A stretch of DNA of 64,000 nt from Limnoglobus roseus (GTDB lineage: Bacteria > Planctomycetota > Planctomycetia > Gemmatales > Gemmataceae). This document shows positions 17,007 to 25,679 of this stretch, piece by piece. Made by a program: the position numbers and the translations under genes. The notes beneath the pieces are model-generated. The model did not search any database, was not told the origin of the DNA, and saw only the letters and a program-made list of their open reading frames with translations. Within the stretch, counting starts at the first letter, position 1. Every line of letters begins with the position of its first letter. The stretch is from contig NZ_CP042425.1 of NCBI RefSeq assembly GCF_008254045.1, positions 1,488,001 to 1,552,000 of the forward strand, written 5' to 3'.

Positions 17007-17378
17007 AGCACCGAACATCGTGCCACGAACCTTTCAGTTCGCACTTCGCATCGTGCGATTGTGTTCCCAGTTGATCGAATCGACCGGCGTTGCCCGAACC
17101 ATCGGCTATCAACTCGTGAAGTCGGGCATCGCCATCGGTGCGATCATCGAAGAAGTGCAAGCCTCCCCGGACAAGCCGGACTTTGCCCGCGGTCTGACCC
17201 AAGCCCTGAAGGAAGCCCGCCTCACGAATTACTGGCTGCGGCTTCTCGTCGAATCGAGGGTGCTGCCCGATCAATTGCTCGAACCCTTGGTGCAGGAATC
17301 GACTGAGATCATGAAGGTTCTCGGGGCCATCACTGCGAACACGTACCGTGGGCTGTCGTAATTTTGCATTTTTCATTG
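16987..17378 (+). mobile_element. IVS-like element: four-helix-bundle gene inside perfect 18-bp inverted repeats
   Basis: The left end CAATGAAAAATGCAAAAT (16987-17004) and the right end ATTTTGCATTTTTCATTG (17361-17378) are exact inverted complements. They enclose a single 121-codon ORF whose start and stop codons fall in or at the arms. The arms are AT-rich in a GC-rich operon. The unit separates E1alpha from E1beta, which are normally adjacent. In RNA the arms would pair and bring E1alpha and E1beta sequence together, as in intervening sequences of 23S rRNA that encode the same protein family. Mobility is inferred; no target duplication is visible. Confidence 0.65.
16996..17361 (+). CDS. Four-helix-bundle protein (S23 / 23S rRNA IVS protein family)
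   Basis: A 121-residue all-helical protein matching the TIGR02436 pattern: RTFQFALRIVRLCSQLIEST, then IGYQLVKSGIAIGAIIEEVQ, DFARGLTQALKEARLTNYWL and a C-terminal helix with ESTEIMKVLGAITANTY. Family members are encoded in intervening sequences of some bacterial 23S rRNAs, and relatives (Avd) assist diversity-generating retroelements; the molecular function is unclear. The ATG lies 8 bases upstream of the E1alpha stop (overlap of 11 bases), so translation may be coupled. No reverse transcriptase is nearby. Confidence 0.85.
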   Translation: MQNEAPNIVPRTFQFALRIVRLCSQLIESTGVARTIGYQLVKSGIAIGAIIEEVQASPDKPDFARGLTQALKEARLTNYWLRLLVESRVLPDQLLEPLVQESTEIMKVLGAITANTYRGLS

Positions 17379-17386
17379 GTCCGATC

Positions 17387-18445
17387 ATGGCAACCTTAGT
17401 CCAAGCTGTCCGCCTCGCCCTCCACTACGGCGAAACCCACCTCGGCGTCACCGACGTTTTCGGCGAAGACGTCGGCCCGCCGCTCGGCGGTGTCTTCACC
17501 GCCACGCAGGGGCTCAAGACCGCCTGGAATTCGCCGCTCGACGAGCGCGGCATCGTCGGCACTGCGATGGGCATCGCCTACGCCGGCGGCCGGCCGGTGT
17601 GCGAGATTCAGTTCTGCGACTACGCCTTCAACACCATCGACCTACTCAAGCTCGCCGGCAATCAGCGGTGGGCGTCGGCCGGCAACTTCGACATGCCGAT
17701 CGTACTGATGACCCCCTCCGGGTCCGGCATCCGCGGCAGCCTCTACCACTCCCACAGCTTCGAAAGCTGGGCGTCGCGGCTCGCGGGCTGGAAGGTCGTC
17801 ATGCCGTCGAACGCCCTCGACGCTTACGGCCTCATGCTCTCGGCCATCGCCGACCCGAACCCGGTGCTGGTGCTGCTGCCGAAGGCGCTGTTGCGGATGA
17901 AGGGCGACAAGCTCATCCCCGGCGAACCCGCCGACGCCGACGAACTCTCCCGACTGATCGACGCCCCGGTGGGCGATCGTTCCGACTGGGTTCCGCAGTG
18001 GCCGACGGTTGAAGAATATTTCGTGCCGATCGGCAGCGGCAGCCGCGTGCGGGAAGGAACGACGGCCACCGTCATCAGCTACGGCCGCACGCTGCCGTTG
18101 TGCGTGCAGGCCGCCGACGAACTCCACCGCGACTTCGGGTTCACGTTCGACGTCATCGACCTGCGGAGCATCTTCCCCTATGATTGGCCGATGATCTCGC
18201 AGAGCGTCGCCAAGACCGGCCGGGTGCTGATCGTCAACGAGGACACGGAAGTGACGAACTTCGGCGAACACCTCCTCCGGCGGATCGTGGACGAGCACTT
18301 CTACGACCTGTTGGCGAAACCACGATTGCTGATGGGCAAGCACGTCCCCGGCATCGGGCTGAACCAGGTGTACGAGCACAACACGGTGCCGCAACTCCCT
18401 GGCATCCGCGACACGCTCCGCGAACTCGCGGAGGAACGGGTATGA
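17387..18445 (+). CDS. 2-oxoacid dehydrogenase E1 beta subunit (branched-chain type)
   Basis: A 352-residue partner of E1alpha. Motifs are VTDVFGEDVGPPLGGVFTAT, NSPLDERGIVGTAMGIAYAG, EIQFCDYAFNTIDLL, and SGSGIRGSLYHSHSFESWAS. The C-terminal domain carries VIDLRSIFPYDWPMI. The ATG at 17387 starts 9 bases after the right arm of the inserted element and has no clear Shine-Dalgarno, because the arm occupies that place. An upstream in-frame ATG (17348) lies inside the inserted gene and is unlikely. It overlaps the E2 start by four bases (ATGA). Confidence 0.9.
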   Translation: MATLVQAVRLALHYGETHLGVTDVFGEDVGPPLGGVFTATQGLKTAWNSPLDERGIVGTAMGIAYAGGRPVCEIQFCDYAFNTIDLLKLAGNQRWASAGNFDMPIVLMTPSGSGIRGSLYHSHSFESWASRLAGWKVVMPSNALDAYGLMLSAIADPNPVLVLLPKALLRMKGDKLIPGEPADADELSRLIDAPVGDRSDWVPQWPTVEEYFVPIGSGSRVREGTTATVISYGRTLPLCVQAADELHRDFGFTFDVIDLRSIFPYDWPMISQSVAKTGRVLIVNEDTEVTNFGEHLLRRIVDEHFYDLLAKPRLLMGKHVPGIGLNQVYEHNTVPQLPGIRDTLRELAEERV

Positions 18446-19647
18446 CCGATTTCCCCCTCCCGCCGATGGGCGAAGGCTTGTACGAGGTGGATCTCGTCCG
18501 CTGGATGGTCAAACCGGGCGAGGCCGTCCACCGCGGCCAAGGCTTGATGGAGGTTCTCTCCGACAAGGCGACGATGGAAGTGCCGTCGCCGTTCGCCGGG
18601 ACGATTGCCGAGACGCTGGCGGCCGCCGGGACAAAGATCAAGGTCGGCGAAGTCGTGCTGAAGTACGATTCCGGCGGCGGGCCGAGTTCGCCCGACGTTC
18701 CGCCCCCGCCGGCCGAAGTCCGCCTGCAACCGCCGACGCCGGCCGCAAAAACCACCACCCCGGTGGCCGCTCCGTCGGTCCGGCACCTCGCCCGCAAGTT
18801 CAACATCGACCTCTCGCGCGTCCGCGGCAGCGGCCCCGGCGGGCGCATCCTGCTCGACGACCTCGCCCCGCTGCTCAAGCCGCCGACGGCCCCCGCGAAC
18901 GGCGAGCCGAAGACGGCCGAACACTTCCAGTTCGACTTCGGCCGCGCCGGCACGCGGGTGAAGCTCGCCGGGATGCGGAAGAAGATCGCCGAGAAGATGG
19001 TCGCATCGAAGCGGTACATCCCGCACTACAGCTACATCGACGAGTGCGACTTCACCGAGGTCGTCCACCTGCGCCAGCAACTCGCCGAACACTTCTACAA
19101 GAGCAACCTGAAGCTGACGTACCTGGCGTTCATCGTGAAGGCCGTGACGCGGGCACTGAAGGAAGTGCCGATCGTGAACGCGACCTTCGACGAGGAAGCT
19201 GCCGAAGTCACGCTCCACGACCGCTACCACGTCGGCATCGCCGTGGCCGCCCCGCACGGGTTGCTGGTGCCGGTCATCAAGGACGCCGACCGCCGCGACC
19301 TGCCCGGCATCGCCCGCGAGATCGAGCGCCTCAGCGACGACGCCCGGGCCGGCCGGCCGAAGATCGACGACCTCCGCGGCGGCACGTTCACGATCACGTC
19401 CATCGGCAGCATCGGCGGCCTGATCTCGACGCCGATCATCAACCACCCCGAAGTCGGCATCCTCGGCATCGGCAAGGTCGTGAAGCGGCCCGTCTACGAC
19501 GACCACGGCACCCTGCACCCGCGGGACATCGGCTACCTGTCGTTCTCGTTCGACCACCGCATCGTGGACGGCGCAATCGGCGCGGTCTTCGGCAACGCCG
19601 TGAAGCGGCACCTGGAGAAGCCCGCCGTGCTGCTCGTCGGGGGCTGA
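18442..19647 (+). CDS. Dihydrolipoamide acyltransferase E2 component
   Basis: A 401-residue acyltransferase core of the complex. Domains in order: a single lipoyl domain (residues ~1-75) with the lipoyl-lysine motif VLSDKATMEVPSPFAGT; a Pro/Ala linker; a peripheral-subunit-binding domain (~113-145, VRHLARKFNIDLSRVRGSG); and a catalytic domain ending in YLSFSFDHRIVDGAIGAVFG with the DHRxxDG active site. It starts inside the E1beta stop (ATGA overlap), which implies coupled translation. E3 (dihydrolipoamide dehydrogenase) is not in the window. Confidence 0.92.
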   Translation: MTDFPLPPMGEGLYEVDLVRWMVKPGEAVHRGQGLMEVLSDKATMEVPSPFAGTIAETLAAAGTKIKVGEVVLKYDSGGGPSSPDVPPPPAEVRLQPPTPAAKTTTPVAAPSVRHLARKFNIDLSRVRGSGPGGRILLDDLAPLLKPPTAPANGEPKTAEHFQFDFGRAGTRVKLAGMRKKIAEKMVASKRYIPHYSYIDECDFTEVVHLRQQLAEHFYKSNLKLTYLAFIVKAVTRALKEVPIVNATFDEEAAEVTLHDRYHVGIAVAAPHGLLVPVIKDADRRDLPGIAREIERLSDDARAGRPKIDDLRGGTFTITSIGSIGGLISTPIINHPEVGILGIGKVVKRPVYDDHGTLHPRDIGYLSFSFDHRIVDGAIGAVFGNAVKRHLEKPAVLLVGG

Positions 19648-19980
19648 ATGATGGCAGTCGTAACGTCCCCAAAATGGCGACGGCGTATGCAACTCATTCT
19701 GGCCGGGCTTTCGCTGACGTTCGGACTGTACGTCGGAACGTACTACCGCCTCTCTCGACGAGGAATGGCCGAAGCCCGCACCGTCGGTTTCCCGTACTTC
19801 TTCTACTGTCCTCTGTCCGACGTGAAGCCGTATCAAGACATTCCTCGGCAACACGTTTTCGCCCTCTTCGCGTTTGTCCCTCTCAACGCTCTCGACCGGA
19901 TCTACTTCGGCGGCACGGCACCTTGCGGCGGCATCACCTGGGGCTTCACGCGACCAGAAGATAAGGTGGCTACTGAGTAG
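19648..19980 (+). CDS. Small hypothetical membrane protein
   Basis: A 110-residue protein with one N-terminal membrane segment (MQLILAGLSLTFGLYVGTYY) and an aromatic-rich remainder (FPYFFYCPLSDVKPY, GGITWGFTRPED). Its start directly abuts the E2 stop, so it may be the last gene of the operon, or it may be an independent gene with its own start at the second Met. No family is recognised. Confidence 0.55.
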   Translation: MMAVVTSPKWRRRMQLILAGLSLTFGLYVGTYYRLSRRGMAEARTVGFPYFFYCPLSDVKPYQDIPRQHVFALFAFVPLNALDRIYFGGTAPCGGITWGFTRPEDKVATE

Positions 19981-20001
19981 GGTTCTCTCGACAATCTCAC
20001 T

Positions 20002-21363
20002 ATGATCCCGCACCCCGAAGACACGATCGTCGCCCTCTCATCGGCCCCCGGTCCCGGCCGGCGGGCCATCGTTCGCCTCAGCGGGCCGAACGCCGTCGCC
20101 GTTGTGAACGCACTCTTCACTTCGACCATCGACCGCCAAATCACCGACTCCCCACGGCACCTTACACCCGGCCACCTTCAGCTATCGAACGTCCACTCGC
20201 CGCTGCCGGCCGACGCCTACTTCTTCCGCGGCCCGCACTCGTACACCGGCCAAGACTTGATCGAATTGCACACGATCTCGTCGCCGCCGTTGGTCGAACG
20301 CCTGATCGCCGACTTGCTCGCGGCCGGGGCACGGTCGGCCCAACCGGGCGAGTTTACGCTGCGGGCCTTCCTTAGCGGCAAGAAAGACCTGACGCGGGCC
20401 GAGGCGGTGTTGGACGTGATCGAGGCCGGGTCCGACGCCGAACTGAAGCAAGCCCTCACGCAACTGGCCGGCGGCGTCGCCCGGCCGATGGACGCCCTCC
20501 GCGACGACCTGCTGAGTTTGCTCGCGGACGTGGAAGCCGGGCTGGACTTCGTCGAGGAGGACATCGAGTTCGTCGGCAAGCCGGAGCAGTTGAAGCGGAT
20601 CGCCGCCGGCCTCGCCCAACTGACAGATCTGAAGCGGCAACTCGACGCCCGCACCGTCAGCGGCCGGCCGATTCGCGTGGCCCTCGTCGGCGAGCCGAAC
20701 GCGGGGAAAAGTAGCCTGTTCAACGCGCTCGTCGGCTCGGCCGGCGTGGCCCTCGTCAGCCCGACCGCCGGCACGACGCGGGACTACCTGACGCAGCGGC
20801 TCGACCTCGACGGCGTGCCGGTGGAACTGATCGACACCGCCGGCTGGCAGGACTCGACCGACACGATTGAGGGGCAAGCCCAGCGCCTCGGCCGCGAACA
20901 GACGGAACAGGCCGACCTCGTGCTGTGGTGCGTACCGGCCGGGGAGGAAGTTCTGGATTCGCCGCCGAACCTGTCGGGTGCCGAAGTGCTCCGCGTCCAC
21001 ACGAAGGCCGATTTGTTGCCTCCTCCCTTGAGGGGGAGGGTGGGGGGTGAGAACCAACCGGCCGTCGCGGCGTCCGTCGTTTCCCCCGACGGGACACTCG
21101 CCCTCCGCGAACGGCTCGCCGACAAGGTGCAGGCTCTCTCCCGCTCTTCGACGGCCCCGAGCCAGAGTCGCTGTCGGCACCACGTCGAAGCCGCCATCGA
21201 CTCGCTCCAGCGTGCCCACGGCCACGTCTTCCACGACGACCCACAGGAACTCCTCGCCCTAGAACTCCGCAAGGCCCTCGACCAGATCGGCGAGATGGTC
21301 GGGGCCGTCTACACCAACGACCTACTCGACCGCATCTTCAGCCGCTTCTGCATCGGCAAGTGA
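20002..21363 (+). CDS. mnmE: tRNA uridine-5-carboxymethylaminomethyl modification GTPase MnmE
   Basis: A 453-residue K+-activated GTPase that, with MnmG, modifies wobble U34 of certain tRNAs. The N-terminal folate-binding domain has DTIVALSSAPGPGRRAIVRL and HSYTGQDLIELHT. The G domain has GEPNAGKSSLFNAL, GTTRDY, DTAGWQ and HTKADL. The protein ends in the catalytic FCIGK. Between the G4 motif and the next helix sits PPPLRGRVGGE, encoded by a repeat-like DNA stretch (21019-21051) and probably an insertion tolerated in a surface loop. The gene stands alone; mnmG is not adjacent. Confidence 0.95.
   Translation: MIPHPEDTIVALSSAPGPGRRAIVRLSGPNAVAVVNALFTSTIDRQITDSPRHLTPGHLQLSNVHSPLPADAYFFRGPHSYTGQDLIELHTISSPPLVERLIADLLAAGARSAQPGEFTLRAFLSGKKDLTRAEAVLDVIEAGSDAELKQALTQLAGGVARPMDALRDDLLSLLADVEAGLDFVEEDIEFVGKPEQLKRIAAGLAQLTDLKRQLDARTVSGRPIRVALVGEPNAGKSSLFNALVGSAGVALVSPTAGTTRDYLTQRLDLDGVPVELIDTAGWQDSTDTIEGQAQRLGREQTEQADLVLWCVPAGEEVLDSPPNLSGAEVLRVHTKADLLPPPLRGRVGGENQPAVAASVVSPDGTLALRERLADKVQALSRSSTAPSQSRCRHHVEAAIDSLQRAHGHVFHDDPQELLALELRKALDQIGEMVGAVYTNDLLDRIFSRFCIGK
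21019..21051 (+). repeat. Repeat-like palindromic insertion inside mnmE
   Basis: A low-complexity stretch (CCTCCTCCCTTGAGGGGGAG then GGTGGGGGGTGAG) with CCTCCC/GGGAGG symmetry interrupts the G domain in frame and translates as PPPLRGRVGGE. The composition is unlike the flanking coding sequence and resembles intergenic palindromic elements seen in many bacteria. Confidence 0.55.
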
Positions 21364-21523
21364 ATCGCACATTCCGGGAGTGGCTAACTGCCGGGTGCCG
21401 GAAACCGAATCGATGGTGCGAGGCCCCGGAAATCTCTTTCCACGCGGCGGAACTTTTGAGAGAATACCCTTCCCACCCCAGAACCGTGTTTTCGTCTTCC
21501 CGCCTGTTTACCTCGGCTCACAC

Positions 21524-22924
21524 ATGATCCCACCCGATTGGTTCACCCGTCGTGCCGAAGGCGCGTTCACCCGCCGGGAGTTCGTTCGGCTGGCCTCCAC
21601 GTCGGTCCTCGGCGTCTCCTTGCCCGTGGCCCTGGCCCGCTCGGCGGAGGTGCGAAACGCGGCCGCGAAGAACGTGCTCGTCATCCTCGAGCAAGGCGGC
21701 CTGTCCCACATGGACACCTGGGACCCGAGGCCCGAGGCGGTGGCTGAACACCGAAGCCCGTTCAAGCCGATTCCGACGAAGGTGCCGGGAACCCAGTTCA
21801 CGGAGCTGCTGCGGCACACGGCGAAGATCGCGGACAAAATCGCGGTCGTCCGGTCCATGCACCACGACCGCGGCGGGGCCGACGCGCACCCCAACGGCAC
21901 CCAGTACGTGCTCTCCGGGTCGCACCCGGCCGGCGCCCTCACCATGCCGGACATCGGGTCGGTCGTCTCGCAGGTCATGGGCAGTCGGGCGAAGCACCTG
22001 CCGCCCTACGTGATGATCCCGGGTAACAACGAGCAAGCCGGCGAGACGCGGACGGGCTTCCTACCCGCGTCCACGCGCGTCTTCAAGACCGGCGGCCGCG
22101 ACCTGTCGGACCCCGCCTGGAAGCTCGACGGCCTGCGGGTGCGGGCAGAGTTCGAGGGCAGCCGCTTGCAAGGCCGCCACGACCTCCGCGGCGCTCTCGA
22201 AAGCACTGCGAGCGACTCGCACGGCATGAACCGGTTCTACGACCAGGCGTTCGACATGCTCACGTCGCCGAAGGTCGCCGGGGCGTTCGACCTGACCCGC
22301 GAGCCGGCGGCCGTTCGCGAGAGGTACGGCCTGGGCCACCGCGGCTCGTGCTACCTGCTCGGCCGCAAACTCGTCGAGGCGGGCGTCCGGTTCGTGACGG
22401 TCGACGTGCGGTGGCCGTTGACGAAGGACACGCCCGGTGGGACCAACCTGAACTGGGACCACCACGACTTGATTTATACGAGCGGGTCGTGCGGGACGGT
22501 CCGCGACAAGGCCGGCGGCGAGGGGCGGTACGGCATCGGCCACTGGGTGATGATGGGCAGCACCGATCAGGCGTTCGCGGCCCTGGTCGAAGACCTCGAC
22601 CAACGCGGGTTGCTAAAGGAGACGCTCGTCTGTTTCGTCACGGAGTTCGGCCGCACGCCGAAATTGAACAAGTTCCAGGGCCGCGACCACTGGACTAAGG
22701 CGTACTCGATCGCCTTCGCCGGGGCGGGCGTTCGCGGCGGGCAGGTCATCGGCAAGAGCGATAAGGACGGCGGCTACGTGCAGGACAACCCGCACACGCC
22801 CGAGGACTACGCGGCCACGATTTACGAGAAGCTCGGCATCGACCGCTCGGTGCCGCTCTACACGGCGAGCAACCGCCCCGTGTACTTCGGCCACGCCGGC
22901 GAACCGATCCCGGAACTGATGTAA
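21524..22924 (+). CDS. DUF1501 protein (sulfatase-like fold), Tat-type leader
   Basis: A 466-residue exported protein. The start at 21524 gives a leader with TRREFVRLASTSVLGVSLP (RR motif and hydrophobic core). DUF1501 features are NVLVILEQGGLSHMDTWDPR, HPNGTQYVLSGSHPAGALTM, DHHDLIYTSGSCG, and TEFGRTPKLNKFQGRDHW. The family has an alkaline-phosphatase-like fold; in planctomycetes it is commonly next to DUF1549/DUF1553 cytochrome-like genes, which are absent here. The longer upstream frame is not supported by composition. It is followed by a second DUF1501 gene 13 bases later. Confidence 0.87.
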   Translation: MIPPDWFTRRAEGAFTRREFVRLASTSVLGVSLPVALARSAEVRNAAAKNVLVILEQGGLSHMDTWDPRPEAVAEHRSPFKPIPTKVPGTQFTELLRHTAKIADKIAVVRSMHHDRGGADAHPNGTQYVLSGSHPAGALTMPDIGSVVSQVMGSRAKHLPPYVMIPGNNEQAGETRTGFLPASTRVFKTGGRDLSDPAWKLDGLRVRAEFEGSRLQGRHDLRGALESTASDSHGMNRFYDQAFDMLTSPKVAGAFDLTREPAAVRERYGLGHRGSCYLLGRKLVEAGVRFVTVDVRWPLTKDTPGGTNLNWDHHDLIYTSGSCGTVRDKAGGEGRYGIGHWVMMGSTDQAFAALVEDLDQRGLLKETLVCFVTEFGRTPKLNKFQGRDHWTKAYSIAFAGAGVRGGQVIGKSDKDGGYVQDNPHTPEDYAATIYEKLGIDRSVPLYTASNRPVYFGHAGEPIPELM

Positions 22925-22937
22925 CAACGGGTTCCCC

Positions 22938-24314
22938 ATGCTCTCCTTCCGCGACCCCACCGCCCGCCGCGAGTTCCTCCGCGTCGGCGGCCTCGCCCTC
23001 GGCGGCCTGTCGCTCGCGTCCACGCTCGCCCCGGCGGGGTCGCCGCTCGCGACGGCCGGCCGCCCGCTCACGGACAAGTCCGTCATCTTCCTGTTCCTGC
23101 ACGGCGGCCCGTCACAGATCGAAACCTTCGACCCGAAGATGACGGCCCCGGACGGCGTTCGCTCGGCGACCGGAGAAATCAAGACGGCCATCCCCGGCGT
23201 CACGTTCGGCGGCACGTTCCCGAAGCTGGCCGCTCTCGCGGATCGCTTTTCGGTCGTCCGCTCGTTTGTCACCGGCGACGGCAACCACGACATCAAGCCC
23301 ATCGTCGGGAAGGATTCGTTCGGGGCGAACCTCGGGTCGGCGTACGCCTCTGCCGCCGGGTCGAATCACCCCGTGAGCGGGATGCCGCGGAACATCGCCC
23401 TCTTCCCCCAGGCCGTGGAAGCGATGAGCCAACCGGCCCAGGCCGGTTTCGGGAACTTCCTCTCGACGGGTCCGTTTGGCCCGGCGAGCGCGCCCTTCGC
23501 CGCTGGCGGGGGCGGTCCTTTCCAGAAAGATCTCACGCTGAACGTCTCGCAAGAAAAGCTCGGCGACCGCCGGTCCCTCTTGACCGTCCTCGACCACGCG
23601 AAACTCGCCTTCGACGAAAATGCCGTCGGGATGGACGCCACACGCGAGAAGGCGTTCTCGATCCTCCTCGGCGGCGTCGGCGATGCCTTCGACCTGACGA
23701 AAGAAGACCCGAAGACGCTCGCGAGGTACGACACCGCGGGACTGCTGGACGTCGAGAAAATCAACAAGAAGTTGAACAACCGCAAGTTCTACACCGACAA
23801 CGCGCGAACGCTCGGCAAACTGCTCTTGATGGCCCGCCGACTGTGCGAGCGCGGGGCCGGGTTCGTTACGGTAACGACGAACTTCGTCTGGGACATGCAC
23901 GCCGACGTGAACAACGCCCCGATGACCGAGGGCATGAGCTACACGGCCCCGCCGCTGGACCACGCCGTCTCGGCGTTCCTGGAGGACACCCGGCAACGCG
24001 GCTTGAGTGACAAGATTCTGTTAGTGGCCTGCGGCGAGATGGGCCGAACGCCGACGATCAACAAGAATGGCGGGCGCGACCACTGGGGCGGTCTCGCTCC
24101 GCTATTGCTCGCCGGCGGCGGGCTGAAGATGGGTCAGGTGGTCGGCCGGAGCGACGCCAAGGCCGGCTCGCCGAACTCCGACCCGGTGCTGAAGCGGAAT
24201 CTGATCTCGACCGTCATGAACACGCTTTTCGATACCGGGAAACTGCGGGTCACACGCGGCGTCGCGCGCGAGTTGCTCGCGATGATCGACGCCGACCCGA
24301 TCGCGGGATTCTAG
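22938..24314 (+). CDS. Second DUF1501 protein, Tat-type leader
   Basis: A 458-residue paralogue of the preceding gene. The leader reads ARREFLRVGGLALGGLSLAS. Shared features are KSVIFLFLHGGPSQIETFDP, GVTFGGTFPKLAALADRFSV, DGNHDIKPIVGK and ACGEMGRTPTINKNGGRDHW. It is shorter in the middle than typical family members but has both ends of the fold. The two genes are 13 bases apart and clearly form an operon. The exact reaction is unknown; export and a metal-dependent hydrolase fold are inferred from the family. Confidence 0.87.
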   Translation: MLSFRDPTARREFLRVGGLALGGLSLASTLAPAGSPLATAGRPLTDKSVIFLFLHGGPSQIETFDPKMTAPDGVRSATGEIKTAIPGVTFGGTFPKLAALADRFSVVRSFVTGDGNHDIKPIVGKDSFGANLGSAYASAAGSNHPVSGMPRNIALFPQAVEAMSQPAQAGFGNFLSTGPFGPASAPFAAGGGGPFQKDLTLNVSQEKLGDRRSLLTVLDHAKLAFDENAVGMDATREKAFSILLGGVGDAFDLTKEDPKTLARYDTAGLLDVEKINKKLNNRKFYTDNARTLGKLLLMARRLCERGAGFVTVTTNFVWDMHADVNNAPMTEGMSYTAPPLDHAVSAFLEDTRQRGLSDKILLVACGEMGRTPTINKNGGRDHWGGLAPLLLAGGGLKMGQVVGRSDAKAGSPNSDPVLKRNLISTVMNTLFDTGKLRVTRGVARELLAMIDADPIAGF

Positions 24315-24602
24315 CCGTCTCGGGCGTGGACCAAACCCTACCGCCCGATGTCATCTCCGTTCGGCAGGCCGGAACCGAAGCGGTACGAGTTTCGAGTACG
24401 TGAAGACTCAAACGCGGGGCCTGCTGCTCCAAACCGCCGGTGCGATTGGAATCTCCGCCGGGTCCCGCGAGAGTAGCGGTTTGCCTCTTCACCAATGGGT
24501 GTCAAATCTCGAACCGGCGGCATCGGCTCGCGGACGATTCCTTGAAACGACGACGTCTTCAAGAATCGCCACTTGTCGACCGGCGATCGGATTCGGCGTG
24601 CC
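24315..24602. other. Convergent gap without a supported gene
   Basis: These 288 bases lie between the second DUF1501 stop and the convergent DUF4274 gene. Several open frames cross it on both strands, but their translations are Arg/Ser-rich shadows with no recognisable pattern, and no strong hairpin was found. Confidence 0.4.
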
Positions 24603-25136
24603 TCACGAACCCCCGAACCCCACGCCCCACTCGAAGTCGTCGCGAGCGAGCGGGGCCACCGGAAGCCCGGCGCTCGGGCGGCGCATGTACGCCGGCACTC
24701 GCTCCAGCGCGGCCGCCGGGTGCGCGGCAAGGAAGCTGAACCCCTTGAACGCGGCCGGATCGAACCGGACGATAGCAGACGGGTATTGGCCGGTTGCGTA
24801 CCGCCGCTCGATCTCCCGCACCAGATCGTACCGGCCCAAGTCCCACCCGCTGGCCGGCTCGTTACCGTAGTGGTACACCGGCGAGTTCCGCCAGAATACC
24901 AACAGGGCGGTGCCCATGTCGCAGTGCGGGCTGTCAAGCACCCGCCGCCACTCGGCCGGTTCTTGGGCCGGGTGTGACTCCGAGGCAAACAAGAACAGCG
25001 ACTCGGGTGACGACAGGGCGGCGAACTCCTGCTCCCAGCGGACTTCGAATGTGTCTTCGTCGAAATCGGTGGCGAGGTGTCCGTCGATGAGCCACGCCAC
25101 ACACTTCCGCTGTTCCGGCGATAATGCCACCCGCAA
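24603..25136 (-). CDS. DUF4274 domain protein
   Basis: A 177-residue cytoplasmic protein. The segment ALSSPESLFLFASESHPAQE followed by DSPHCDMGTALLVFWRNSPV is the DUF4274 signature (a helix pair followed by C-D-x-G-T-A-L-x-x-F-W). The rest is SGWDLGRYDLVREIERRY and FKGFSFLAAHPAAALE. The function of the family is unknown; members often appear in polymorphic-toxin immunity sets, but no toxin gene is adjacent here. It is separated by 162 bases from the small membrane protein upstream. Confidence 0.7.
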   Translation of the reverse strand: MRVALSPEQRKCVAWLIDGHLATDFDEDTFEVRWEQEFAALSSPESLFLFASESHPAQEPAEWRRVLDSPHCDMGTALLVFWRNSPVYHYGNEPASGWDLGRYDLVREIERRYATGQYPSAIVRFDPAAFKGFSFLAAHPAAALERVPAYMRRPSAGLPVAPLARDDFEWGVGFGGS

Positions 25137-25298
25137 GTCCTCCTTCGCCGAACAGGTGTTTATCCCAATCCCCAGATCACAGAATTCGGGATCGGGTCGG
25201 CCCCGCTACTGCGGGAGGCAACGCCACCAGCGTAACGAGCAGGAGAACAGGTGTCAAAAGCGATGGCCAGCCGGCCGTCGGGGCACCACTCACCGGGA

Positions 25299-25619
25299 TC
25301 AGACGCCGTCGCTCATGTACATGAGGCCGACAAAGTACCACAGGAACAGGCCGATGCCGCTCAAAACTCCGGTGGCGACATTCGGTTTAATCGGATGAGA
25401 AAGGATCAAGGTTAACAGGACAGTCGCCTCAATCCACATCTCGCGTTCGTTGTAGTACGGTGCCTCGGGTGAAATACCGACGAGTATTGCGAACGGCCCG
25501 TACATCAAGCCGAACGGGGCCGGGGTGAGGCACATGGTGGACCAACCAAACCCTATGAATAGCCCAGGAAGGAGGACGCGAAGGCGAGGATTCACACCAA
25601 AATCTCCCCACCAAAGCAC
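25299..25619 (-). CDS. Small hypothetical membrane protein
   Basis: A 106-residue protein with three probable membrane segments: VLLPGLFIGFGWSTMCLTPA, IEATVLLTLILSHPI and VLSGIGLFLWYFVGLMYM. The loops are short and carry few charges. No family is recognised. It lies 60 bases downstream of leuD on the same strand and could be co-transcribed with it. Confidence 0.5.
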   Translation of the reverse strand: MLWWGDFGVNPRLRVLLPGLFIGFGWSTMCLTPAPFGLMYGPFAILVGISPEAPYYNEREMWIEATVLLTLILSHPIKPNVATGVLSGIGLFLWYFVGLMYMSDGV

Positions 25620-25679
25620 GACTTGGCGAGTCGCCGGGCGTGCGGAATCACCCGGCGGCTGACACCGCTCGACTTGCCG

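Noticed and set aside
16996..17361. Diversity-generating retroelement based on the Avd-like four-helix-bundle protein
   Set aside because: No reverse transcriptase and no template or variable repeat pair were found nearby; the IVS-like interpretation fits better.
18301..20013. Minus-strand 570-codon frame antisense to the E1beta and E2 genes
   Set aside because: It is the antisense shadow of well-supported genes; its translation is Asp/Val/Arg-rich and shows no fold pattern.
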